DNA of 64,000 bases from Congeria kusceri. Lineage: Eukaryota > Mollusca > Bivalvia > Myida > Dreissenidae. The position numbers and the translations under genes are program-made. Shown here piece by piece: positions 34,501-49,500 of this stretch; position 1 is the first letter of the stretch; every line of letters starts with the position of its first letter. The stretch spans positions 36,912,426 to 36,976,425 of the forward strand of contig CM051036.1 of NCBI GenBank assembly GCA_027627225.1. The letters are read 5' to 3'. The notes under the pieces were generated by a model. That model was not told the DNA's origin. It saw only the letters and a program-made list of their open reading frames with translations, and made no database searches.

Positions 34501-37500
34501 ATTTGGAATGGATATGAGGTGAAGATGCTAGAGAAGTTATGAACTCATAATTTGGAATGGATATGAGGTGAAGATGCTATAGAAATTATGAACTCACAAT
34601 TTGGAATGGATACGAGGTGAAGATGCTGTAGAAGTTATGAACTCACGATATAGAATGGATATGTGGTTAAGATGCTAAAGAAGTTATGAACTGATGATTT
34701 GGAATGGATATGAGGTGAAGATGCTATAGAAATTATGAATTGATGATTTGGAATGGATATGAGGTGAAGATGCTATAGAAGTTATGAACTCATGATTTGG
34801 AATGGATATGTAGTGAAGATGCTATAGAAGTTATGAACTCATGATCTGGAATGGATATGAGGTGAAGATGCTATAGAAGTTATGAACTAATGATTTGGAA
34901 TGGATATGAGGTGAAGATGCTAATGAAGTTATGAACTCACGATTTGGAATGGATATGAGGTGAAGATGCTTGAGAAGTCATGAACTCACGATTTGGAATG
35001 GATATGAGGTGAAGATGCTAGAGAAGTCATGAACTCACGATATAGAATGGATATGAGGTGAAGATGCTACAGTAGTTATGAACTCATGATTTGGAAATGA
35101 TATGAGGTGAAGATGCTACAGAAGTTATGAACTCACGATTTGGAATGGATATGAGGTGAATATGCTAGAGAAGTTATGAACTCACGATTTGGAATGGATA
35201 TGAGGTGAATATGCTAGAGAAGTTATGAACTCACGATTTGGAATGGATATGAGGTGAAGATGCTAGAGAAGTTATGAACTCACGATTTGGAATGGATATG
35301 AGGTGAAGATACTAGAGAAGTTATGAACTCACGATTTGGAATGGATATGAGGAGAAGATGCTTTAGAAATTATGAACTCACGATTTGGAATGGATATGAG
35401 GTGAAGATGCTATAGAAGTTATGAACTCATGATTTGGAATGGATATGAGGTGAAGATGCTACAGAAGTTATGAACTCACGATCTAGAATGGATATGAGGT
35501 GAAGATGCTATAGAAGTTATGAACTCATAATTTGGAATGGATATGTAGTGAAGATGCTATAGAAGTTATGAACTCATGATTTGGAATGGATATGAGGTGA
35601 AGATGCTATAGAAGTTATGAACTCATGATTTGGAATGGATATGAGGTGAAGATGCTAGAGAAGTTATGAACTCATGGTTTGGAATGGATAAGAGGTGAAG
35701 ATGCTAGAGAAGTTATGAACTCACGATTTGGAATGGATATGAGATGAAGATGCTAGAGAAGTTATGAACTCATGAATTGGAATGGATATGAGGTGAAGAT
35801 GCTATAGAAATTACGAACTGATGATTTAGAATGGATATGAGGTGAAGATGCTAGAGAAGTTATGAACTCACGATATAGAATGGATATGAGATGAAGATGC
35901 TACAGTAGATATGAACTAATGATTTGGATTTGGAATGGATATGAGGTGAAGATGCAACATGAGTTATGAACTCATGATTTGGAATGGATATTAGGTAACA
36001 ATGCTACAGATGTTATGAACTCACGATTTGGAATGGATATGAGGTGAAGATGCTATCCGGTTTCTCCACAATCACATGGTGCTGGCCTACACACGTCCTC
36101 TCCTGTCCCGCACCATCCACAACCTGAGCCTTAAAGGAAGACCACTCTAATAAGGTTTCATTCTATAATATACATATTAGTACGAGAACAGATTAAACAT
36201 AGCTAAAGCTGAAATGTTTGAGGGTGTTCCATGTTTTTTGAAGATTCAAAATGATTCAATGAAATTTATCATGTTAAATACCTTTGAAATTGGTCCATTA
36301 ATTTTAGACCAAAAGATTTTCTACAATTTTGATTTAGCCACAAATGGCAGCCAATGATTCATAATGATTTGAAGGAATTTGAAACAGGGCAACCCAACAA
36401 ACATTGATGGTTTTTGAAAGGTTGTTATTATTTTGTAAAAGCCTTTTCATAATCCCTTGAATTTAAGGAATTTGGTAATGGACCACTACATGAACATTCC
36501 TTGCTTGGTGACAGTCCACCAAGCAGATTCAGAGGAGTTGTTTGAAATTATTAAAGTAAACTGATTATGATGAAAGATAGACAATGACGGATGGACAACA
36601 AACATGGAAAAGTGATTTTCTACAATAGCTACTCCTTCAGCACTTTGTGTTCAGGTAAACAAATAAACCACAAACAGAAATTCACATTTTTAAATCAACT
36701 ATTTATAATATTAAATATATAAATGAACACACAGGAAAGATTAACATTATCAGACTAAAAGTTTTAATAGACAGGAAACAAATATGGCAATAGGACAGAT
36801 GTCGGCACTGTAGAGACAGCTTTTGACCAAATCCATTTTTACCGTCGGGCACGGATAGCTCAGTTGGTAGAGCGCCGGACTGTCAATCTGGGGTTTGTGA
36901 GTTCAAGCCCCAGCCCGGCCACATAACTTGTGTGGGGAATGGTCATGACATAATTTCTATGGCCATTCTCCCCCTACCTCTGATTCAAGTAGGGCAGTTG
37001 TCAGTTACTGGCATAAGTATGTGCACTTGGTACTGGTAAACTGCTTAGATTTGCTAAGCTCGCCCAGGAAAAGTGTGAGTAGATTAAATGACCGCCGTTA
37101 TAAGACTGAAATACTGTTAAACACAGTAAAAAATCCAAAATTACAAACATTCTTACCTCCCACAGTATGACCAGAGACATATCGAGGTTGATTGCACGGT
37201 TGAGTGACTCGAAGGCCAGGTCTGGCTGCACAGGAGGCGGGGCCAGTGGAGCAGAAGGCGGGGCTACCACTGTCTCCTCCTCCAATGGCTTTAATTTGAC
37301 CCTTGACCTCAGATAGAATTCCCGGCAAGGGGTAGCACTGCTTAACAACTGAAATGTTCAAGAGCCATGTATAGTTTTGGTAAAAGGCTCTTGTAAAGCC
37401 TACATTTTGAAACTGGACCAGGCTTTATTAACATGTTGCTGTTTTAAAACTCAGCATAAGTTTTCAACTAATCTAACAGTATGACAAAACAGTTGCTTAA

Positions 37501-40500
37501 TAACTGAAAGACTTTTTGCTGGACAACACAGAAGATTTACAGAAAGCAAACATCTAACTAGTCTAATCATACATGTGTTTCACTTCAAACAAGCTTTTTA
37601 TTATAGATTTTCCTCAAACCGATACACAACAAAAAGATTTCTAAGTTATAGTTCACACAAACATTAAAACTGAAAGCAATATACTGGGAATTCATTACTT
37701 TTTTATGGCACACAATTTAGTGGACTTTTCTGAAATGACAATTTATGTTCAAGGAATACGGAATTAATTTTGATGAAGCATTATATTAGCAAAAAATATT
37801 AGGAGTTATCGTGGATTACTTTAGAAATAAATGTGTTGTGTGCTTAAGGTAAGATAACATAAGGGTTTCCCACAGGCCGGTTTTGCTTGTCGGTCCATGC
37901 CTTCAAAGCAGTTAGTCGTTTGCCGACATGCTTAAATTATGCCGACATGCCTTAATTTTCAAAGTGACAACCATGAATCCCATAGTCTAAGGGTCATAAA
38001 TGAACGCTGTATTGATCGATTAGGTCTCGCTTCCAACAGTGTGATTGACAAGTATCTGAAAAGTGTAGTTCCGCCCACAACAATCTAATTAGTCAATCAA
38101 ATAGGGCGATTTTAAACTTAAGGCGGAGTTTATACCTTACTAACAACTAAAAAGTGTTTGACAACAAATACTAGCGCTTGTTAGGAAAAGTGAACATGCA
38201 TTTTAAAACATTTTGTATTTACCATTAAATTTTATCTGGGTCATTCCCGAATCAATTTCACAAACTGACAATAAAAATACTGAAACAATTAATGTAATAC
38301 AGAGTCTCATTTTTAAACAAAATTTGACGTCATCGAATGTAATTTTGTTCACAAAAACATTATGCAATTGAGCATGTGACCATTACACACACGTTTTTCA
38401 CGACCTTGTGCATAGCAACATAAGATTCGCGCGCTTTTGTAACTAAACACGCTTTGCACATGGAGATACATGACCGTATTTTATGTCGATTACGAACATA
38501 AAGTATTACAAGTATTTAATAACAAAGGTGATTTTTGTTTGGGGATGCCGACATGCCTTCAAGAAATCCTATGGGAAATCCTGAACATATTAAAAGAACT
38601 TAACTTTGCTGGCTGCTTAAGTATTAGATGGGTCATATATATATATATATATGTCGGCACCAAAAAATTTGCAGTTTCATCTACCAATGAAATCCACTGG
38701 GCCCGGCTAGCTCAGTTGGTAGAGCACTGGACTGTCAATCTGGGGATCGTGAGTTAGAACCCCTGCCCGGCCAAATAACTTGTGTGGGGATTGGTCATGA
38801 AATTATTTCTATGGCCATTCTCCCCCTACCTCTGATTCAAGTAGGGCAGTTACTGGCATAAGTATGTGCACTTAGTACTGGTAAACCGCTTGGATCGGCT
38901 AAGCTTGCCCAGGAAAAAAAAGAGTAGGTTAACTGACTGCCATGATATAACTGAAATACTGTTAAAAACGGCAGAAAAATAATAATAATTAAATCCACAT
39001 AAATTAGTGTCCCACGAATATTAATGAATTAACAGTACTATAAGACAAAAGTGTTCCTACCCTAGAATGCTGGAGAGGGAGGTCTGTGAATGTGTACATG
39101 TCAGAGTTACAAGCGTTCTTCATTAGCACCTGCGACTTTAGACAGACCTGTAACAGCTCTCGGCTTCCTATCTTTGTATCTAAGTAACAAACACATAAAT
39201 ACTAACAGATATCTCAGCATGACAAATTACAAAAGCTATTCATTTAAAGAAATAACAATATGACATGAAAGAAAAAGCATTAAAAGATAAAATCATAAAC
39301 TAGACCCATCACAAAAAGTGGTTAAGCCCCTTTCTTTGACACCGATAAAGACCTTCTGTGACCTTGATCTTTGACAGACAAGCAATGGTCATATATATTA
39401 CACATCACCTGGTCATGCTGAATAATAATCTTACTGGCATATACATACATTTTTTAACAGCGACTACTATTCTCATAATGAATGACTATTTAAACCAGTG
39501 AGAACCATTCCTACCCATCTGCACTGTCCTGGACAGAGGTTCAATGGCCCAGTGTTGACTGGCGCAGGAGATCTGCTGTATACACACCTCCCGTACATGG
39601 CTCCTGGATGGCTGTATCTAAACATACATGGAAATGATAAAAATGATTCACCATTCAGACCAGGTCTGGTCAAAACTATAGGTCCAAAATGAAAAGAGAC
39701 ACATAAAATAATAAAATAATACAACTGGATTTCCTGAAAAAGAAATGCATTGTTTAATGACTTTGACATAGAAGTTGCCATACAATTCCAAATTTATTAA
39801 AATTTAGAACTTGAAAGGCACATTTTCCAAAGCATTGTGTGTAAAACGCACATTTTAATTATATTTGCCCTGGTCCCATGGCTTTGAAAGTTCTAAATCA
39901 AGCTTTATCTTAAAATATTGATCAATTAAAACATCTACATATAAACTTTGAAGTGCATTACCTTGGTTGAGTGTAAGAACTCTCATAGTGATGGTGATGG
40001 GTTAGGTCTACTCAGAAAATTGAACAGTGTTAAGTCGTTATTCATTCGAGGCATGGTTTAATGCATGTGCGTAAAGTGTCGGCCTGTATCAGCCTGTGCA
40101 GTCCGCACAGGCTAATCCGGGATGGCACTTTCCGCTTTTATGGTATTTTCTGTTTCAAGGAAGTCTCTTCTAAACATAAATCCCCTGTGGGCGGAAAGTG
40201 CCGTCTCGGATTAGCCTGTGCGAACTGCACAGGTTAATCCAGGCAACACTTTAAGCACATGCATTAAGCCTAGTTTTCCCACGACACGCCTCATTTTATG
40301 GCTTGCTCTGTTGATGAAACATGTAATATTTTTCTATGTTATGCTATAAATGTACAACTGCAGTTCTCACTTGCATACTCAATATTTTTGACACGTAAAA
40401 TGGAAGAACATCAAAATCCATGATTCAGTGCATGCTGATACAAGGTCAAGAACAACATACCTGACTGAGGTTCTCCAATTCACAGGAAATTATAAAGTCT

Positions 40501-43500
40501 GTCACACTTTTGTGTTCTGTCTCAATGGAATTCTTGCATGCTCTCTGGGCCACCGCTCGAACGCTCAATGACTCGACCGTGTTCACCTGAACACTGTGTC
40601 TTAATAGCCTATACCTGTAAATGAGACAGTCAAATGTGCATGATATACTTATGACATATTCCCAATCATGTGTCTTATTTTATTTACCTCCTTAAAATTT
40701 CATTTCAAAATCATAAACATCTGAAACCAAATTCTGCGCTACACAATATATCAAATTTACGAACACAAATTTCTATGATGAAACTAGATTGAAACTGGAA
40801 CATGAGAAGTTAATAATATTACAAAACAGTACAAAACAACGTTTTACTTTATTACAACACTTTACAAAACTATGTTTTACTCCACTATAAAGTATCTTTA
40901 ATGGCCAATATTCATACGGTATTTCATGTGATATCTAAGGAAAATCTATATGATTGAAACACAGCAATCAGAATCATATAAATTAAAACTGTAAAAACTT
41001 AGACTCAAAAACATTTTTATTCAAAACTCACTCTGGTCTTCTCTCTATTTTTTGCTCTACATGTCAAAAACAAGCAGCTCAATCAAACTGATCAAACAAA
41101 ATACCCACACTCAGATAAAATGCCAAACCATCAGTCAGCATTGAAACTATATCTGCATTTAAACTATCATCAACATAGGCTGGATCCTTTACATAGCAGT
41201 TATTTTCCTGAACAGAAAACAGATTTTTTTTCGCCCCAATTTCATGCCGATAATCGGTACCACTCATAAAGCCAAAATTAAAAGTATACTTTTTTTACAG
41301 TTGTTTGGCCTAAATTTACAAATGGACAAGTTGATAATTATGAAATCTTGGAAATGTTTAATGGTTGCTCGAGTGTTAAAACCACGTTTATCATGTGTTT
41401 GTATTTTAAGTTTGATTAAATACAGGAAACTCACTAGTTATTATTTGAATTTTGATAATAGTTTATATTTCTCTCGTTTAATGATAAGAAATATTTTCAC
41501 AATTTTGGGGTTTTACGACGCGTTTTTCACAATTTCACAGAAAAAGGCATATTCACAAATCACTGAAAAAAAAGAGGAAAATTCCTGCCTGTCAGGGTGT
41601 GGTATACTTGTAAAAGGTGTGGGATACTAAAGAGATGCAGGTTCAAAGACCTTTTCAGTTTATTGCCACTACCAGTTAAACTCCTCCCCGGCTATTGTTA
41701 AAAGTACAGGTTCGGTTTATAGTCTGCTATCGATATACATGCACATCTTCAGCTGACTTCGACAATTACAACCCGATCACTGGGTCACAAGTCGTCCGTT
41801 AACACTCAGGGCAGTATGCAGCCACGGCTATTGGCTTATTTCCCTCACAGGTACCCCTTTTTACACCTGGGTGAAGAGGAGCAAGTGTGGGATACATTTT
41901 TTGCTCAGAAAAATTCCAGTGGTATTGGCGGAATTCGACCAGGAACCTCACTATCCCAAAGCCAGCGTCCTGCCACTAGACCACTGCTCCCCCTTAATTA
42001 ATTAACCGTTTAATTTCCATTCATTGATAATCGCAAACACGTTACAAGCTTTACCACATACTCTTTTGTGTAAAATAAGTAAGCAGTTGAAACATGTGAT
42101 ATTTGAGTACCCTGATTGGATAAAATACTAGATTGATATGCATATGGTTGACGTATGTGGCAATGTCTATTAAAAGGGCAGTTTCACAGTTTTTGGCCGT
42201 GAGAAATAATTTTATAAAACAGACTTTTTCCTGTTCTATAATACATTTATTGTTCATATTTCAATGTTCAATAGCTCATTACTTTTAATGAATATCTGTT
42301 ATTTTTTTAGAAAAATTTGGTAGATTATTTACATAATTACTAGTAATTATTAACATAAAAAAGCATGATAAATATTAAAATAATCATGTTTTGCAACCAG
42401 AAAAGCATAACAGAGAAAAAGTTTTGATAGATTCTACAAATTCCTGTCTGGAAATTCCATTTTTAAAGAAATGTTTTTCCAGCCCCAAACTGTCAAACTC
42501 TCCCATTAATGCACAAGGCTTACCTAGTTTTTGTTGTCTGCTGACTAGCTTGATAGTAAAACAAGAAGTCGACCTCGTGGATTCCGCCTATATCATTCCC
42601 ACGTATCCATAATGGCAGACTCGCGCTCGAGTTTGGATGTAATACTCCACTGGGAATGTCAATATCACATACACGCTTCACAGAGTCTGTATCACAAGTC
42701 ACAAAAGCGGGGTCCTCCTTTACATTACTAGAAATGCTATACACGTTAGCTGGAAGTTTTGTGTCTTCACTCCGTCCAAGAACAAAGTACTTGGGGTTGG
42801 TTGAAGCCAGTTTGAGCTTCTGCAGAGGAACTGACCCCATATTTGTGAATGTCACTGTTACCGGTTGCACCTCTCCACATAGCAATGTCTTTGGAAAATT
42901 TGTGAATGAGACCTGAAAAACAGAAAGGTTATTTGTTTTAGTAGTTACAGGTTATCTACTGCACTTCAACAAAGCAATATATATTTGTGTGCGTTATTGT
43001 ACAGAATACAGAACAGGCTAGCATGTACAAAATGGGAGTAATAACACACAGTGCTGGAATTCAGTCAGGTCAATGATCTAAAAAATGATAAACTCTTTCA
43101 ATCTATTCAATGAAAATTGCGATCAAATGACAAACAACATTGATATGTATTGAAAAACAAGAGCTGTCTAAGGACAGCACGCTGGACTATTCATACCGTT
43201 TTGTCAGAGTTATGAACCTTGGCCAGTGACCTTACATAATGACCCCGAAGACGTGTGAAGTTTTAATTAAATATCTGTAGTAGATATAGACATATAAAAA
43301 TGTTGCATGCAAACTTTAACCTGAATTTTCTAAGTACAAAAACGGGCATAATTAGGCTAAATTGCAGGTCAGAGTTATGGGCCTTGGTCGGTGACCTTAC
43401 ATAATAACCCCCAAAACATGTGTTAAGTTTCAACTGAATATCTGTAGTAGTTACAGAGATATGTACTTGTTGCACGCAAACCTTAACCTGAATTTTCTCT

Positions 43501-46500
43501 TGCACACAAACCTTAACCTGACTTACGTAAGTACAAAAAGGGCCATAATTCTGCTGAAATGCTGGTCACAGTTATGGGCCTTGGCCAGTAACCTTATATA
43601 GTGACCCTGAAGACAGGAGTGAAGTTTTAATTAAATATCTGTAGTAGATATGGAGCTGTTGCACACAAACTTGGGACACTTTTGAGTCCTTTTTCTGGTT
43701 TAAACCAGTACCAGTGTCTTTTGATACAGATCATTCGAACGCTACCCGACTAACTAAGGACCGAACTCACTACAACCTGATTGGAAGGCGGACACAATAT
43801 CCATAACACACTTGTGATCTACATTAAACAACGACAACAGCACAAACTAGTTATACATGTAGAACGGGTATTTCCTAGTGACAGTGTTTGTTTTTTTTAA
43901 CTTTGGGGGAAAGTTGGCGGGGCCTTTAGACGGGAAAAGGGGATTTTTGTTTTTGTTTGAAAAGCATTATTACATGTTTAAATTCTACTTTGTTATAAAA
44001 CATTAATTATAAAACATTTTGCAACAAAAGATAACTTAGATTATGCACTAACTTGATTTGATAAACAATTACTCAGATTGTTTATGAAAATTCCTCCATG
44101 TTAATTTTTGTCCGATTTTGGTTCCTTTTTTAAAATAAAGTTTTACAGGGCTTTCATTAACTTTTGAAAACTGGAAGTTTGAACTTCCTGGCCTCTGATT
44201 TTGGAAGTTTTGCGCATAATGTTTGGAAGTTTTGACAGTATTGCGCTACATAAGTCCAGAGTATTTCAGAAATGAAATTAAGTACTGTATAAAATTCAAG
44301 GTGTTTTTAAGGCCAGTTCTTTTTCATCAAGTGTTTATATGCCAATTTATTCAGTAAAAGAGGTTAACATTTAGATAAATTACTTAATTTTTCTTCCAAC
44401 TTGTTCATCCTAACATGATGGAACTTCCATGGCTTCAATTTTGGAAGTTCTGCAACTTCCATGGCTTCAATTTTGGAAGTCCTGTGACAAAAACTGGGAG
44501 TAAATTACTCCCAAACTTCCCTTAATGGAAGCCCTGAGCTTACATGAAATTCTGAGGGGAATTTTAAGGTAAATATAGGGGAAAAATATATACTTTTGAA
44601 GCAGGGGAATGGGGCCAATTTTCGGCCCCGAATTGGCCCTAAAAAAACATTGAATGAGCACAGGTGTCAAGGTGATATATTGACCATGTTAATACATTGA
44701 AACTACAACAAAAATAACAGCATAAACTCGCAATACCTGAAGAATGGGCATCTCCTGTTGCACAGACAGGTCAAGGCGTCTGTCGGGCCCGTACATCTTG
44801 CCGGCCATTTCCTCCTTCTTGCCGTTCAGCCTGGGTCCCTGCACCTCAATCTTCTGTTTGCCCCGAACATACACCGTGCTCACGTAGCTCGCCTTGTGTA
44901 GGGAAAGATACAGGATCAGATATGGTACAGGGTGCGCCTCAAAAGGAGCAGGATGGAAAATCGGAATAGTTGTCAGACATTACTAGCCAACAGTTTGACA
45001 GTAACATATGTTAAGAAAAGACAGGATCAGAAACAGTACAGGGTGCTCCTCAAAATGAGCAGGGGGAGGGAGACAGGGAAAGCCTGAATAAAATTTGTCA
45101 GCATAAGCCAATACTTCGACAATGACATAATTTTCATCATTGTTATGCAGCAAATTAGGAGTTTTAAACATGATTTCTTCATATGCCATTTAAAGATATA
45201 TAACATTCCTGTGCTGACAAGCAAGATAGGAGGAACAGCACCCTGCTATTTCACTCTAGTTCTTTGCCTACCTTGTGGGAGCCCACCATGCTGACCCCTA
45301 GGTTATCAGGGCCCTGGGAAGGGGCCATGAAGGTCGTGGAAGAGCTGCCCAGGTTGTAGGTAAGACCATATATCCTCAGCTCACCCATCTGGTTGGGTAC
45401 CAGGGTCATCTTAACCTGTAAGGACAATGGGGAGATGCAATGGGGAGATGCAATATTGTTTGTCATGCAATGACAGTAGGATTGTAGAATCAGAATCTGT
45501 AACACAGATGAAAATTAATCACATGGTGACTTTCAAATCAGAAGTGTAGCCAATAAAGAATGGAAAGTCCATTGATTTTTAGCTCGACTTTTTTAAGAAA
45601 AAAGGTCAATTATTGTCGTCGCTCAGTCGTCTGCGTCAGCGTCTGATTCAGCATCAGCCTTTGTAATGTTTTTTGGTTAAGGTTTGTTGGTTAATTTTTT
45701 TGAGTGTCCATTTTTCAAAAACTATCAAAGGTATTCATTTGAAACTTTCAATACTTGTTTACTATCTAAAGGATAATTCATTACAACAAGGCAGGTAACC
45801 CTGTGATTTGTATTTCCAGAGTTATCTGTTCTTGTTTGGACATACAATATTTTGACTTTTTTGTTGTTAAATATATCATTTCTCAATAACTAATAGACAT
45901 TAAATTGAAACTCAAGATAGTTGTTTATGGTGCTGACATCATTCTGCAGACATGGGGAGGTAATTCTTTCCAGGATTTTGTTGTTCCAATTTGTAGACAA
46001 GAGGAGGTAACTCTATCAAGGATTTCGTTTGAGAAATTTCCACTTTTTGAACTTACAATTTTCGCCCTTTTTTCAACTTAGAATTTTAGCTTTAGGTCAA
46101 ATTTCGCAATATCCATGACAGGTATTTGTTTGAAATTTAAGACACTTCATCACAGTGACGAACACATTCTATTAACAAAATGCCAGACTACTATCAAATA
46201 CGAGAAAGTCGAGCATCCAGCACCCATAGGCGGTGCTCTTGTTATATTTCAGAGGCACTATGTGCCAGCTAAACTACTCAAAGAAAAGCAATTTACATAC
46301 CAAAAAACCAGTAATTTTTTAGGTCATAAAATTTTCGCTGTCACAACTGAAACACGAAAATTAAAATCACTAATAATCAGCAACATTCTTTGATGCAAAC
46401 AATCAAAGCAAGAGTTCTCAGTCAAGTTCGTGATCGGTTTCACACTAGGACTTGTTGATAAAACAGATTAATAATGTTATAACACCAGGAAGATTGATAA

Positions 46501-49500
46501 GTGCATGCATAATTATCGAGTATAATCCCTTTTATAAACTGTTGATAATTTGAGTAGCCTTTTAAAAACATCGACTTAAACCCTAATTATATTTATAGTA
46601 TTGTGTTTTCACACTTTTAAATACGTTAATCAATTATGTGTTTAAAGTGTAAATAAGTGTTCAAAACACTTTATGAATGATTTGCAAACACAAAAATCGC
46701 AAACATTAAAAATGTGAAAATGCCTTTTTCGTCATTTTCGCGAAATGTACATGACGTGAAAATAACCAGATATAGGCCTTTCCCCAAACTAGGTTACTTC
46801 CCTTGCATAATCACGAGTGATGTCCCCTGTTCACTTCCCGCGACTTTTATTGATTATAAGGCGGGATAAGCGTATTCATATTAACCAGAAAACATACAAT
46901 ATATTTGATTTTCAATCTTAAAATTGTGCTGATGTCGTAAAAATGAATTTACAAATGTCAACATTCATATATAATATACATCATGTACTTTATTTATCAA
47001 TTTAATTAAATTATTATTTTGATTTTTAACAACATTGTCTACTCTTTGAAGATTGACAAAGTACGTTTAACGTTTATTATGCAATAAACAGAAAAATAGC
47101 GATTTCAGTATGTAAGCAACCTATGCCTTCATCCTGTATTAAATTTGAATTATTAACTAAAATAAATAAATCAAGCTGTTTTTAGTAAAATGATTGTGCT
47201 AAGTAACTCTAAGCTAACATTCTTCTGGCGACTAAAATTACGAAAATTAGGTATCATCACAGAAAGTTTGAGAGTATTTCCAATGGTTATGACAGCAACT
47301 TATTATTTAAATTCCATACACATTTGTGTATCTTTAAAGCAATTTTCGATGCAGATATTCTTGTTTTGTGCTAAATATTATACGGTGCTTTAACATGCTT
47401 CGTTATAATCTTGAAATATAAGGTAACAAAACAACTATCTTTTTAATTACCGTTAACCACAATATTACAATAACAAAAGATGATGTCACTCCTCATTAAA
47501 TGTTACAATTGATGTTGTATTAAAGACAATATTTCTTCATTTCTGTTGGAATCGTGGTAAACAAACAACATTTTATTCTCGTAGCAGCTAATTCCCGTAT
47601 GTTTTAGAAAAAAACAAAACATGATGAGCTCTTAGATGTAATACTGTGCTATAAATTATTTCACTTTTTAATTTAAACCAATTTATTAATTCGAAAAAGT
47701 GTTTAATGCTTTTAATTCTGTTCTGTTCAATAAGGTGGCAAAATGTCTTAGATTGATAGGCAAAGAACAACAACAGAGACAACAACATTTTAAAATGTGA
47801 GATAAACTTTAATTGGAGATGCAAACAATGGAGACGAAGTGTGACATGTTAGTTGTCTCTGCATGTAGATTTTTATCATCAATGTATTACGCAATTGCAC
47901 CGATTAGCAGTATTGTTCTAAGGGCAATTTGATCAGATCGATGCGTTCTCAAGTTATTGAGCGAAAACCGTTTTTCTATTTTTAGTAAAGGTGACCTTGA
48001 CCCCACCCATCCCATATGAAATCCCAAGAGAGGTCTCAATATAAGGTATCTATGTATGAAGTTTCTTTAAAATATCTCGATGCGTTCTCAAGTTATTGAG
48101 CTGAAACTGTTTTTCTATTTTTAGCAATTGCGACCTTGACCCCACCCACCCCATATGCAATCCCAAGCGAGGTCTCGACATAAGGTATATATGTAAGAAG
48201 TTTCATTAAAATATCTTGATGCGTTCTCAAGTTATTGTGCTGAAACCGATTTTTCTATTTTTAGTAACGGTGACCTTGACCTTGACCCCACCCACCCCAT
48301 ATGCAATACAAAGCGAGGTCTCAATATAAGGTATCTATGTATGTAGTTTCTTCAAAATATCTCGATGCGTTCTCAAGTTATTGAGCTGAAACTGTTTTTC
48401 TATTTTAGCAATTGCGACCTTGACCCCACCCACCCCATATGCAATCCCAAGCGAGGTCTCGACATAAGGTATATATGTAAGAAGTTTCATTAAAATATCT
48501 TGATGCGTTCTCAAGTTATTGTGCTGAAACCGATTTTTCTATGTTTAGTAACGGTGACCTTGACCTTGACCCCACCGACCCCATATGCAATCCCAAGCGA
48601 GGTTTAATATAAGCTATCTATGTATGAAGTATCATTAAAATATCTCGATGTGTTCTCAAGTTATTGAGCTGAACCTGTTTTTCCTTTTTTAGCAACGGTG
48701 ACCTAGACCCCACCCACCCCATATGCAATCCCAAGCGAGGTCTCGATGTAAGGTATCTATGTATAAAGTTTCATTAAAATATCTCAATGCGTTCTCAAGT
48801 TATTGAGCGTAAACTGTTTTTCTATTTTTAGTAACGGTGACCTTGACCCCACCCACCCCATATGCAATCCCAAGCGAGGTCTCAATATAAGGTATCTATG
48901 TATGAAGTTTCATTAAAATATCTTGATGCGTTCTTAAGTTATTGAGCGGAAACCGTTTTTCTTTTATTTTTAGTAACGGTGACCTTAACCGTGACCCCAC
49001 CTTGACCCTACCCACCCCATATGCAATCCCAAGCGAGGTCTCAATGTAAGGTATCTATGTATAAAGTTTCATTAAAATATCTCAATGCGTTCTCAAGTTA
49101 TTGAGGGGAAACCGTTTTTCTATTTTTAGCAACGGTGACCATGACCTTTGACCTGTTGAACTCAAAATTTATAGGGTTCTTCCTTTCCTCCCAAGTAACC
49201 AGCGTATAAACTTTCATTATCGTAGGTCAAAGTGTTCTCGAAGTAAGGTATCTATGTATAAAGTTTCATTAAAATATCTCAATGTGTTCTCAAGTTATTG
49301 AGGGGAAACCGTTTTTCTATTTTTAGCAATGGTGACCATGACCGTTGACATGTTGACCTCAACATTTATAGGGTTCTTCTTTTCCTCCCAAGTAACCAGC
49401 GTATAAACTTTCATGATCGTAGGTCAAAGTGTTCTCAAGACATCGTGCCGAAACGAAATGATTTACCGTTTTTCTATTTTTAGTAACGGTGACAGTGACC

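Noticed and set aside
41244..41630. 128-codon plus-strand frame in intron e16-e17
   Set aside because: Antisense to TRAPPC8, Lys/Ile/Phe-rich as expected from AT-rich DNA, no recognisable domain.
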